A DNA stretch of 7,191 nt, from positions 1 through 7,191 of the forward strand of contig CAJOPI010000376.1 of assembly GCA_905236275.1 (NCBI GenBank), read 5' to 3'. Numbering within the stretch: the stretch's first letter is position 1; every line of letters starts with the position of its first letter. Positions 1-6,308 of this stretch are shown piece after piece. The translations under genes were made by a program, and so were the position numbers. Origin of the DNA: an uncultured Lachnospiraceae bacterium (GTDB taxonomy: Bacteria; Bacillota; Clostridia; Lachnospirales; Lachnospiraceae). The notes under the pieces are model-generated. The model saw only the letters and a list, made by a program, of their open reading frames with translations, had not been told where the DNA came from and made no database searches.

Positions 1-622
1 AACAGAGGCTGAAATAGCTGCAAGAGAAGCTGAGGCTGCTGCGCAGGAAGCTGAAACAGCAGAAGAGTCGGAAGAAACTGCTGAGGCTTCAGAGGAAGCT
101 TTAGAAGCTACGGAAGAAACTGCTGAAGCTGAAGAAGTCCTGGAAGAAAACGAGGAAACAGCAGTTCAAGAGTCTGAAACAGTCGAAGAGACCGCAGCAG
201 CAGTAGAAACTACAGCAGTTGAGGCTGAGCCGGCAGTTGAAACAGTGGAAACTGCCGCAGCGACTCCGGCAATCGCAAATAACGACTTTCTTGCTCTTTG
301 CAAGATCGTTCAGGCAGAGGCGGGGAGCGAGCCTGTACAGGGAAAGATAGCAGTTGCAAATGTAGTCCTTAACAGGATTAACCATCCTTCGTTCCCTTCG
401 ACGGTTGAAGATGTTATAAGACAGCCCGGGCAGTTTACTCCTGTAAGAACCGGCTCTTATGCGCTCGCAGTACCGAGTTCTGAGACCATCGATGCTGTAA
501 ATGCAGCACTCAACGGTATTGACTGCTCCGGAGGAGCTCTTTATTTCAAAAGGTCATCCAGCTCAAGCTGGGGATCAAGAAGTCTTATTAACCGCATAGG
601 TAATCATGGATTTTATGCATGA
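1..622 (+). CDS. Secreted cell-wall hydrolase, SleB/CwlJ-type, C-terminal part
   Basis: The reading frame is open from base 2 and ends with TGA at 620-622, so the N-terminus (probably with a signal peptide) lies outside the window. The 206 visible residues have two parts. Residues 1 to about 93 are a low-complexity Glu/Ala/Thr-rich spacer. Residues 94-206 match the SleB/CwlJ hydrolase family (Hydrolase_2): an AEAGSEP motif whose first Glu (codon 317-319) corresponds to the family's catalytic glutamate, then KIAVANVVLNRI, HPSFPSTVEDVI, a PGQF segment, GGALYF and a closing GNHGFYA. Family members cleave peptidoglycan, either of the spore cortex or in vegetative wall remodelling. An acidic spacer and no visible spore-specific feature make a vegetative secreted enzyme at least as likely as a germination enzyme; this is inference. 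GTG at 245 is in frame but is internal, because the frame continues upstream. A terminator follows directly. Confidence 0.85.
   Translation, partial: TEAEIAAREAEAAAQEAETAEESEETAEASEEALEATEETAEAEEVLEENEETAVQESETVEETAAAVETTAVEAEPAVETVETAAATPAIANNDFLALCKIVQAEAGSEPVQGKIAVANVVLNRINHPSFPSTVEDVIRQPGQFTPVRTGSYALAVPSSETIDAVNAALNGIDCSGGALYFKRSSSSSWGSRSLINRIGNHGFYA
2..280 (+). repeat. Glu/Ala/Thr-rich low-complexity coding segment
   Basis: This part of the hydrolase gene encodes about 93 residues made almost entirely of Glu, Ala, Thr, Val and Ser, with no Lys and a single Arg. It contains degenerate in-frame repeats: the EETAEA-coding 18-mers at 71-88 and 113-130 differ at one base. The encoded stretch is strongly acidic and probably an extended spacer between the export or anchoring region and the catalytic domain. 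The repeated DNA could vary in length between strains by slippage. Confidence 0.7.
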
Positions 623-630
623 TCTTCTTA

Positions 631-668
631 AAAGTCATAGTCCGGTTCAACGGACTATGGCTTTTTTG
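631..668 (+). terminator. Intrinsic terminator after the hydrolase gene
   Basis: A 12-bp stem pairs 633-644 (AGTCATAGTCCG) with 651-662 (CGGACTATGGCT), with one G-U wobble and a 6-nt loop, followed by a T run at 662-667. It starts 8 bases after the hydrolase stop and isolates this gene from thrC. Confidence 0.9.
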
Positions 669-692
669 TGTTATATACATGATGTTCTTTAC

Positions 693-722
693 TTGCGTAA
701 AGTGTATTTGCTGTGATATTAT
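693..722 (+). promoter_or_regulatory. Predicted sigma-A promoter of thrC, extended -10
   Basis: TTGCGT (693-698) and TATTAT (717-722) are separated by 18 bp, and TG at 714-715 gives an extended -10 (TGATATTAT). A start near 729 would leave a leader of about 78 nt before the thrC ATG. It is the best promoter match between the upstream terminator and thrC; it is read from sequence only. Confidence 0.6.
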
Positions 723-755
723 AAAGAAGCTTGTACAAATGACATATTGCGATTT

Positions 756-787
756 GGAAACTGTTCGGAAGTTTATGAAACAGTTCC
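756..787 (+). other. Hairpin in the thrC leader
   Basis: GGAAACTGTT (756-765) can pair with AACAGTTCC (779-787), giving a 9-bp stem with one bulged A and a 13-nt loop. The stem ends 8 nt before the AGGAGG ribosome site (796-801). There is no T run, so it is not a terminator, and no T-box or known riboswitch signature was recognised. It could affect initiation or mRNA stability, or be incidental. Confidence 0.35.
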
Positions 788-806
788 TTAGGTTTAGGAG
801 GAAGCA

Positions 807-2291
807 ATGGATTTGATCTATAACAGCACCAGAGATGAGAATGTGAAGGTTACAGCCGGAAAGGCAATACTTAAAGGTCTTTGTGATGATGGAGGACTTT
901 TTGTACCTGAAAGACTTCCTAAATTGGGAAAAAGCCTGAGAGAGCTTGCTGACCTTGATTACAGGGAACTCGCCTATGAGGTTATGAAGGAATTCATTAC
1001 AGACTTTACGGAGGAGGAATTAAGGAACTGCATAGCCAATGCCTATGATGAGAAATTCGACACTCCCGAAATAGCCCCGCTTACCTATGCGGGCGGTGCT
1101 TACTATCTCGAACTGTTTCATGGGAAAACGATCGCTTTCAAGGATATGGCGCTTTCAATACTTCCGCATCTCATGATAACTGCTGCGAGAAAAAACGATA
1201 TCAGGGATGAGATAGTTATTCTTACGGCGACCTCGGGAGATACCGGAAAAGCAGCACTTGCCGGCTTCGCAGATGTTGAAGGTACAAGAATCATAGTTTT
1301 TTATCCCAAGGATGGAGTAAGTCCGGTCCAGAAGCTCCAGATGGTTACTGAAAAGGGAGCCAACACCTTCGTAGTGGGAGTTGACGGAAATTTTGATGAC
1401 TGCCAGAGCGCGGTTAAGAAGATTTTTACGGATGATGAGTTTAATAAAAAAATAGGCGAAAGAGGCTTCCGTTTCTCGAGTGCCAATTCAATAAATATCG
1501 GAAGGCTTGTTCCGCAGATCGTATATTATGTATATGCTTATACAAGACTTCTTGCAAATCAGGAAATATCAGAGGGTGACAGCATAAATGTCGTTGTTCC
1601 TACCGGAAACTTTGGAAACATCCTTGCGGCATATTATGCTAAGAATATGGGGGTTCCGATAAAGAGGCTTATCTGTGCCTCGAATGAGAATAAGGTGCTT
1701 TTTGATTTCTTCAGGGATGGCGTTTACGACAGGAGAAGGGAGTTCATACTTACTTCTTCGCCGTCAATGGATATACTTATATCGAGCAATCTTGAAAGGC
1801 TTATTTATCATATCAGCGGTAATGATCCAAAAGCTACGAAGGCTTTCATGGAGAAGCTTTCGGAGAACGGAAATTATGAGATTACGGAAGCTATGAGGAA
1901 AAACCTTTCTGATTTTGCCGGCTTTTTCGCAGATGAGAAGGAAACAGCTGCGAAGATCAGAAGTCTTTATGAGGATACGGGATATATCATTGACACACAT
2001 ACTGCGGTTGCGGGAAGTGCTTATGATAAATATCTCAAGGCAACTGCCGATACAACAGCAACGGTCATTGCTTCAACAGCAAGCCCGTTTAAGTTTGCAA
2101 AGAGCGTTATGACGGCCATCGATGATAAATACAGGGACAGGGACGATTTCGAGCTTATTGACGAGCTTTCTGCGAAAGGAAATATTGAGATTCCTGAAGC
2201 AATAAATGAGATCAGAAATGCCGACATAAAGCATAAGACTGTCTGCAGGGTAGATGAAATACCTTCGGTAGTGGAAGCTTTTTTGAAATAA
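807..2291 (+). CDS. thrC: Threonine synthase
   Basis: The protein converts O-phosphohomoserine to L-threonine plus phosphate with pyridoxal phosphate (PLP), the last step of threonine synthesis in the cytoplasm. The 494 residues fit the longer, yeast/E. coli-like class of threonine synthase rather than the shorter plant/Bacillus type. It opens with the typical YNSTRD and DDGGLFVPE segments. The PLP-binding lysine is K112 in FHGKTIAFKDMA, followed by TATSGDTGKAAL (about 140-151), SSANSINIGRLVPQ (about 224-237) and the glycine-rich phosphate-binding PTGNFGN (265-271). The start is supported by AGGAGG at 796-801, 5 bases before the ATG. The gene is monocistronic, with its own promoter and a strong terminator; no hom or thrB is adjacent. 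All key residues are present and nothing suggests damage. Confidence 0.97.
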   Translation: MDLIYNSTRDENVKVTAGKAILKGLCDDGGLFVPERLPKLGKSLRELADLDYRELAYEVMKEFITDFTEEELRNCIANAYDEKFDTPEIAPLTYAGGAYYLELFHGKTIAFKDMALSILPHLMITAARKNDIRDEIVILTATSGDTGKAALAGFADVEGTRIIVFYPKDGVSPVQKLQMVTEKGANTFVVGVDGNFDDCQSAVKKIFTDDEFNKKIGERGFRFSSANSINIGRLVPQIVYYVYAYTRLLANQEISEGDSINVVVPTGNFGNILAAYYAKNMGVPIKRLICASNENKVLFDFFRDGVYDRRREFILTSSPSMDILISSNLERLIYHISGNDPKATKAFMEKLSENGNYEITEAMRKNLSDFAGFFADEKETAAKIRSLYEDTGYIIDTHTAVAGSAYDKYLKATADTTATVIASTASPFKFAKSVMTAIDDKYRDRDDFELIDELSAKGNIEIPEAINEIRNADIKHKTVCRVDEIPSVVEAFLK

Positions 2292-2292
2292 G

Positions 2293-2326
2293 AAAAAACG
2301 AGTAGGAGCATAATCCTACTCGTTTT
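2293..2326. terminator. Bidirectional terminator between thrC and the cheX-like gene
   Basis: A perfect 13-bp stem pairs 2295-2307 (AAAACGAGTAGGA) with 2314-2326 (TCCTACTCGTTTT) around a 6-nt loop. The T side serves thrC and the A run at 2293-2298 gives a U tract for the leftward operon. The minus-strand stop codon (2316-2318) and the last two Glu/Asn codons of the cheX-like gene lie inside the stem, so one hairpin closes both convergent units. Confidence 0.9.
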
Positions 2327-2765
2327 CTGTTTCTGCAATTATGAAATTGATGACACCGAAATCCGAGTCATAGCTTCTTATATAGACAGTCCGCCAATCA
2401 ATGCTGCTTGCGGGTTCACCCTTGAATACAGGAGGAGAAAGAGAACACTCTGTATTGAAGTTGTTAGAAAGATTAACAATGAAGCGCCCGTTATGCAGAT
2501 TTATAAAATCCGAAAGAATTTCGTCGTAAATTCCCTCACACTCTGCCAGATCGATGCCTGAATACTTTGCCGAAACCCTGCTGGCTGCCTCATCGGAACA
2601 GCTTACGGCTGTGACTGCAACGTATTCGCCGATTATATCCTGAAAAACAAAGCAGTCATCAGGAAATGAATCAGTTATTTTTTCGGATTTATAGGAAAAT
2701 GACTTGTCAATAAAAAGATGGAGGCTTTGCAGAAGTTCATCAAAGTACTGCTCCTTTTTTGACAT
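2316..2765 (-). CDS. CheX-like protein, putative CheY-phosphatase family
   Basis: This is a soluble acidic 149-residue protein without membrane segments or a signal peptide. The centre matches the CheX/CheC chemotaxis phosphatase pattern. Residues 86-93 (DFINLHNG) align with the family's E-x2-N-x3-G active-site helix, and a SLSPPVFKGE stretch (108-117) matches the following S-L-P-x-V-x-G strand region. Length is close to the usual ~155 residues of CheX. Known family members dephosphorylate phospho-CheY; the helix Glu and Asn insert into the receiver active site. Here Asn is kept (N89) but Glu is replaced by Asp (D86), so activity may be altered. The ATG shares one base with the stop of the upstream receiver gene (TGATG), implying translational coupling. 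That receiver is the obvious partner. The family call rests on motif spacing only; a divergent or purely regulatory CheX-like domain is possible. Confidence 0.6.
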   Translation of the reverse strand: MSKKEQYFDELLQSLHLFIDKSFSYKSEKITDSFPDDCFVFQDIIGEYVAVTAVSCSDEAASRVSAKYSGIDLAECEGIYDEILSDFINLHNGRFIVNLSNNFNTECSLSPPVFKGEPASSIDWRTVYIRSYDSDFGVINFIIAETENE

Positions 2766-3145
2766 CAGTCATCACCCCCGATTACATGGGAGAGAGCCTC
2801 CTTTATTTGTTCAGGTGTCGCGGGTTTCTGAAGGAAATCCTTTGCACCTGCTTTGATGGCTTCACGTAAATGAACTTGTGTTCCAACGGAGGAAACCATT
2901 ATGACATAAGCATTACTGTCGAGTGTGCAGATTTCTCTTGCTGCCGTAATGCCGTCCTTTACAGGCATTACAATATCGAGAAAAATAACGTCCACAGGAT
3001 TGTCCTTGTAGGAATCAATAGCTGCCTGACCGTCCTTCACCTCTGTGATATTCCTGCACCCTATTTTGGAAAGTCCGTCTCGCAGATTTTTCCTCGCAAG
3101 GAGTGAGTCATCACAGATAAGAATCTTTAAATCCTCTAAACCCAT
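2765..3145 (-). CDS. Stand-alone CheY-like response regulator
   Basis: The 126 residues form one receiver domain with no output domain. All catalytic positions are present: acidic pair D12-D13 in LICDDS, phosphoacceptor D57 in FLDIVMPVKDG, the Thr/Ser switch S85 in VIMVSS, and K107 in FLQKP. It is therefore expected to be phosphorylated by a histidine kinase encoded elsewhere and to act by protein contact, as CheY does at the flagellar motor. The MVSS..GxQ stretch in place of the enteric MLTA is common in receivers of Firmicutes. The start is set by AGGAGG at 3155-3160 (minus strand), 9 bases before the ATG. It is first in a leftward two-gene operon with the cheX-like gene. Whether it controls motility, c-di-GMP output or another process cannot be read from the sequence. 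Confidence 0.93.
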   Translation of the reverse strand: MGLEDLKILICDDSLLARKNLRDGLSKIGCRNITEVKDGQAAIDSYKDNPVDVIFLDIVMPVKDGITAAREICTLDSNAYVIMVSSVGTQVHLREAIKAGAKDFLQKPATPEQIKEALSHVIGGDD

Positions 3146-3186
3146 TTAAGAAAACCTCCTTAATTTTTCTTGTATATAGCAAATTT

Positions 3187-3216
3187 ATTGTAATATCCCC
3201 CGACATTAATTAAGAA
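3187..3216 (-). promoter_or_regulatory. Weak candidate promoter for the receiver/cheX-like operon
   Basis: On the minus strand TACAAT (3187-3192) is a 5/6 match to a -10 box, with a poor -35 (TTCTTA/TCTTAA) 17-18 bp upstream; a start near 3180 would give a ~35-nt leader. Competing options are TTGCCT (3232-3237) with CTTAAT (3209-3214) at 17 bp, and an extended -10 TGGTAATAT (3257-3265). None is convincing alone, so the exact site is unresolved. Confidence 0.3.
3191..3208. promoter_or_regulatory. Dyad, possible operator, in the divergent region
   Basis: TAATATC (3191-3197) and GACATTA (3202-3208) form an inverted repeat with one mismatch around a CCCC centre. It is a small C-rich island in an otherwise very AT-rich spacer and overlaps the candidate leftward promoter. 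It could be an operator; no known regulator motif was recognised. Confidence 0.3.
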
Positions 3217-3291
3217 AACGCTATAAACAAAAGGCAATTTATCTTGATAGCTATATATATTACCATTTTATAATAAAAATCAAATGTTTAA

Positions 3292-3307
3292 TAGCATTAT
3301 CTTGCTA
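3292..3307. promoter_or_regulatory. Short dyad upstream of the rightward -10 box
   Basis: TAGCA (3292-3296) and TGCTA (3303-3307) form a perfect 5-bp inverted repeat with a 6-nt centre, lying across the -35/spacer region of the rightward promoter. A related sequence, TATATAGCAA (3173-3182), is a 9/10 inverted match to TTGCTAAATA (3302-3311). A regulator site is possible, but short AT-rich repeats arise easily by chance. Confidence 0.25.
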
Positions 3308-3311
3308 AATA

Positions 3312-3320
3312 TGGTATTAT
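3312..3320 (+). promoter_or_regulatory. Extended -10 promoter for the small membrane protein / GGDEF-EAL operon
   Basis: TGG followed by TATTAT (3315-3320) is an extended -10 element. The hexamer 17 bp upstream (3292-3297, TAGCAT) is a poor -35, as often seen when the extended -10 or an activator compensates. A start near 3327 puts the ATG at 3335 only about 8 nt into the mRNA, which favours translation from 3356 instead. Confidence 0.5.
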
Positions 3321-3355
3321 TTTAAAAACATCGAATGAGGGAAAAAGGTGGTATT

Positions 3356-3715
3356 ATGGACTCTAACAGTATGAATATAGTTTTTGATCTTATAGAATTG
3401 ACAGCAGGGCTGTATCTGATTTTTAATGGAATAAAGATGAAGATGACGGGCAAGATAGAGGGAAACGGTCTTATCGGCAGAAATGTCAATCTTCTTACTG
3501 CAAGGGATACGGCCGGATTTATAAAGGCAATGTATCCTGCATATATCATTTGCGGGGCAATATTTGTATTAATAGGGGGAACAGTAGCTGTCTTTGATTA
3601 TCAGGGGGCAGTTCTGGCACAGCATTTTCAGACGGCATTAACCGGAGTTCTGTTGCTTTTATGTGCTGTTTTGGCCATACTTACCAAGAGAGCTCAGGAT
3701 AAATACCTGATCTGA
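3356..3715 (+). CDS. Small three-helix membrane protein of unknown function
   Basis: I do not recognise this protein. From the ATG at 3356 it has 119 residues and three likely membrane helices: about residues 7-24 (start NIVFDLIELTAG), 55-76 (containing IICGAIFVLIGGTVAVF) and 88-108 (containing LTGVLLLLCAVLAIL). A charged loop of about 30 residues with KMKMTGKIEG separates the first two, and the C-terminus is basic (TKRAQDKYLI). An in-frame ATG at 3335 would add seven residues but lies almost at the predicted mRNA start and lacks a ribosome site; 3356 has AGGTGG (3346-3351) 4 bases upstream, so it is preferred. Its stop is 12 bp before the TTG of the GGDEF-EAL gene, so the two are very probably co-transcribed. 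A role as partner or membrane accessory of that sensor is inference. Confidence 0.75.
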   Translation: MDSNSMNIVFDLIELTAGLYLIFNGIKMKMTGKIEGNGLIGRNVNLLTARDTAGFIKAMYPAYIICGAIFVLIGGTVAVFDYQGAVLAQHFQTALTGVLLLLCAVLAILTKRAQDKYLI

Positions 3716-3727
3716 TGAGGGAAGATT

Positions 3728-6247
3728 TTGAAAAAAATTAAAGTAGGAAAAAAGAAGGTTTTACGCGCTTGCGTCGTTTTCTTTTTATTTCTGTTTGTCC
3801 GAAATTTGATTTTTCCGGATTCGGTCATCTATGCTTCGGAAGCGGAGAGTGAGTTGAGTCATATTCTTTTTATCTCAGCTTATTCGGATAAATATATGCA
3901 CATTGAGTCACAGATTGAGGAGCTGAAGAGTCAGATTGCGTCGGTTCCGGCAGACCTTGATGTGATGTATATGGAAGCAGACAGATTTGATAAAAAGAAA
4001 AACGAGGTGAGCTTTTTTCGTCGTTTAAAATTTAAGCTCGACAATTCTTATGGCTATGATGCTGTTGTAGTTTGCGGTGACGAGGCATTGGAATTTGTAC
4101 AGCATTATTCAGGGCAAATCTTTAATAAGACTCCGATTTTTTTCTTTGATGTCAGAAAAGCCGAGAAGGTAGAAATGGCTGAAAGAAATCAGTATTATAT
4201 TGGTCTTCACGATGAATATTCTTCATACAGTAATATTTCGCTGGCACTTGGACTAAATCCCGACCTTAAGAGGATTGTTGCCATAACAGATGATACTATG
4301 TTCGGTTATGCGGTCAGGGATGAATTGGAACGGATACAGGATGAATTCCCGTCTGTTCGCTTCAGTGTTATTAATTCGTCCAATTACAGTGAAAGAGAAA
4401 TAAGTACGAGTGTTGCAAAGCTTACAGCCGAGGATTCGGCAGTTTTTTATTTCGGAATGCACAGGGACGGCGAAGCTTACGGAGATGAAATACAGCAGCT
4501 TAAAATTATCTGTGAGAACAGCACTGCTCCCGTATATACGGCGAATGAAAGCTTTGTCGGTAACGGTCCCATAGGTGGCTATGTTCTTTCTTCAAAAAAA
4601 ATCGCTCAGACTCTTGCAGGGACGATTAGTGAATATCTTAGAAATAAATCCATTACGGGATTAAAAACAGATGAAAATTCTTCCCGTTATTATTATTTTG
4701 ACAGAGAAGTACTTGCAAGATTTGGCTATGATACGTCAGCACTTCCTGTGGATGCGGTATATGTAAATGAAGAGGTCATGAATGATAACAGTATGCTGCA
4801 GATCGGCATAGTTGTCGGAATACTTTTTTTAGTGCTTCTTGTCAGTATTTTAAGACTTATTTTTCTGCTCGTGAAAAACGAACGAATAAGAAAAGAGCTC
4901 AGTTATTCGCGTGATTCTATCCTGTCCTCGGAACAGAAGATGAAATCACAGTTCGAAAGGCTCGAATATGTTGTTTCACATGATAATACCACAGGTCTTA
5001 TAAACAGGCAGGAATTTGTGGACAGAATTGCAGGGGAACTTATCCTTCATGAAAGCTGTGCCTTTCTCATAACGGATATCGATGACTTCAAGAAGGTAAA
5101 TGACAGCATGGGGCATCATTATGGTGATGAAGTCATTAAACTGATCGCGGACAGGATAGAGAGAATGGGTTCGATGGACGCAACGGTTGCACGTTTTGGC
5201 GGTGATGAGTTCATTGTGGCAATAATGGATGTGGATGAGGCTGAGACGAGGGGATATATAGAAAAGCTCAGGAATGCACTTTCCCAGAAATTTACGGTAA
5301 ACGGAAAGAACTCTTATCTTAATTTCAGTACGGGAATCGCACTTTATCCCAGAGACGGAAATCTTATAAGTGATCTTATCGTTAATGCAGATCTCGCCTT
5401 AAACAGTGTGAAAATAGCCGGCAAGGATTCCTATGCCTTTTTCAATGAAGACATGAAGAAGGAGGCAGGAAGAAAAGAGGAGATAGAGACTATTCTCAGG
5501 CGGGCGATAAATGAGAATGGCTTCGAGGTATATTATCAGCCGAAGGTTGATCTGAAAACAATGAAGGTTTCCGGTTTTGAGGCCTTGATCAGGCTTAAGG
5601 ATAAAAGCATCGGTCCTTCGGTATTTATACCGGTTGCAGAGGAAACGGGACTTATTATAACCATTGACAGATGGGTGACCTCTGAGGTAATAAAGAGACT
5701 CTCCCAGTGGAAGATAATGGGGCTTACTGATATTCCCGTTTCGGTCAATTATTCTGCAAAACAGATGAAGGACAGGGAATATCCGGAATATGTTAAAGGT
5801 CTGCTTGAAGCGGAAAATGTTGAGCCTGAACTGCTTGACATTGAGATTACTGAAGGAATATTCATTGATGACAATGCTACTTCGAAGGATGTAGTTGCGG
5901 AATTAAGACAGATTGGCGTGACCTTATCCATGGATGATTTTGGAACCGGTTATTCCTCCCTGAATTATCTGAATTATATAGATGCTGATTATGTCAAGCT
6001 TGATAAATCCATGATGGACCGTTATCTTGAAAAAAATGACGAGGTAATAGCCTGTACTGTTGCACTTATTCATTCGCTGGGGCTTAAGGTTGTTGCAGAG
6101 GGAATAGATGACCGCAAAAACTGCGAAAGGATAAAGGAGTGCGGCTGTGACTATGTTCAGGGGAACCTTTACGGAAAGGCGATGCCTGCGGAGGAGGCAA
6201 CCAGACTTCATGAAAATCGCAGCGTTATGACTACTGAGATTGTATAA
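3728..6247 (+). CDS. Membrane c-di-GMP enzyme: periplasmic-binding-like sensor, GGDEF and EAL domains
   Basis: The 839-residue protein has a basic start and membrane helix (about 11-29), an extracytoplasmic region (about 40-350) resembling ABC-transporter substrate-binding proteins (ABC_sub_bind type: ILFISAYS at 46-53, DAVVVCGDEA at 111-120, KRIVAITDD at 181-189), a second helix (about 358-382), a short helical linker, GGDEF (about 417-575) and EAL (about 585-825). GGDEF makes c-di-GMP from GTP; its signature is intact (G491-F495; D450, N458, D459). The inhibitory RxxD site is absent: the aligned positions are S482 and A485. EAL hydrolyses c-di-GMP, and its residues are present: E618 in FEALIR, N674, E706/E709 in IEITE, D736-D737 in DDFGTG, K757, E791 in AEG and Q811. 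Both activities are plausible; their balance is unknown. The TTG start follows GAGGG (3717-3721), with an in-frame stop just upstream (3716-3718). Confidence 0.93.
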   Translation: MKKIKVGKKKVLRACVVFFLFLFVRNLIFPDSVIYASEAESELSHILFISAYSDKYMHIESQIEELKSQIASVPADLDVMYMEADRFDKKKNEVSFFRRLKFKLDNSYGYDAVVVCGDEALEFVQHYSGQIFNKTPIFFFDVRKAEKVEMAERNQYYIGLHDEYSSYSNISLALGLNPDLKRIVAITDDTMFGYAVRDELERIQDEFPSVRFSVINSSNYSEREISTSVAKLTAEDSAVFYFGMHRDGEAYGDEIQQLKIICENSTAPVYTANESFVGNGPIGGYVLSSKKIAQTLAGTISEYLRNKSITGLKTDENSSRYYYFDREVLARFGYDTSALPVDAVYVNEEVMNDNSMLQIGIVVGILFLVLLVSILRLIFLLVKNERIRKELSYSRDSILSSEQKMKSQFERLEYVVSHDNTTGLINRQEFVDRIAGELILHESCAFLITDIDDFKKVNDSMGHHYGDEVIKLIADRIERMGSMDATVARFGGDEFIVAIMDVDEAETRGYIEKLRNALSQKFTVNGKNSYLNFSTGIALYPRDGNLISDLIVNADLALNSVKIAGKDSYAFFNEDMKKEAGRKEEIETILRRAINENGFEVYYQPKVDLKTMKVSGFEALIRLKDKSIGPSVFIPVAEETGLIITIDRWVTSEVIKRLSQWKIMGLTDIPVSVNYSAKQMKDREYPEYVKGLLEAENVEPELLDIEITEGIFIDDNATSKDVVAELRQIGVTLSMDDFGTGYSSLNYLNYIDADYVKLDKSMMDRYLEKNDEVIACTVALIHSLGLKVVAEGIDDRKNCERIKECGCDYVQGNLYGKAMPAEEATRLHENRSVMTTEIV

Positions 6248-6268
6248 TAGTTTCTAAAGTGGTAGAAT
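6240..6268 (+). promoter_or_regulatory. Predicted promoter of trkA
   Basis: TTGTAT (6240-6245) and TAGAAT (6263-6268) are separated by 17 bp, with TG at 6260-6261 making an extended -10. The -35 overlaps the last codons and stop of the GGDEF-EAL gene. A start near 6275 would give a leader of about 34 nt. No terminator is visible between the two genes, so read-through from the upstream operon is also possible. Confidence 0.55.
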
Positions 6269-6308
6269 TATTTCCGTTAATAAAAACTTGAAAGGTTGTA
6301 TACGATAG

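Noticed and set aside
101..385. Minus-strand frame of 94 codons opposite the hydrolase
   Set aside because: It is the Cys/Leu/Phe-rich mirror of the Glu/Ala repeat codons and has no start context.
619..816. Open frame of 65 codons on the plus strand between the hydrolase gene and thrC
   Set aside because: It runs through the hydrolase terminator and the thrC promoter and leader, has no ribosome site, and its Cys/Phe-rich product looks like translated non-coding DNA.
775..816. Possible 13-codon leader peptide overlapping the thrC start
   Set aside because: It has no run of Thr or Ile codons and no attenuator hairpin pair, its ribosome site is weak, and it overlaps the thrC ribosome site in another frame.
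3335..3355. Earlier ATG for the small membrane protein
   Set aside because: It lies about 8 nt from the predicted transcript start with no ribosome site, whereas 3356 has AGGTGG at a workable distance.
3146..3355. c-di-GMP riboswitch upstream of the GGDEF-EAL operon
   Set aside because: The predicted leader is only about 29 nt, too short for a GEMM aptamer, and no such conserved core was recognised in the spacer on either strand.
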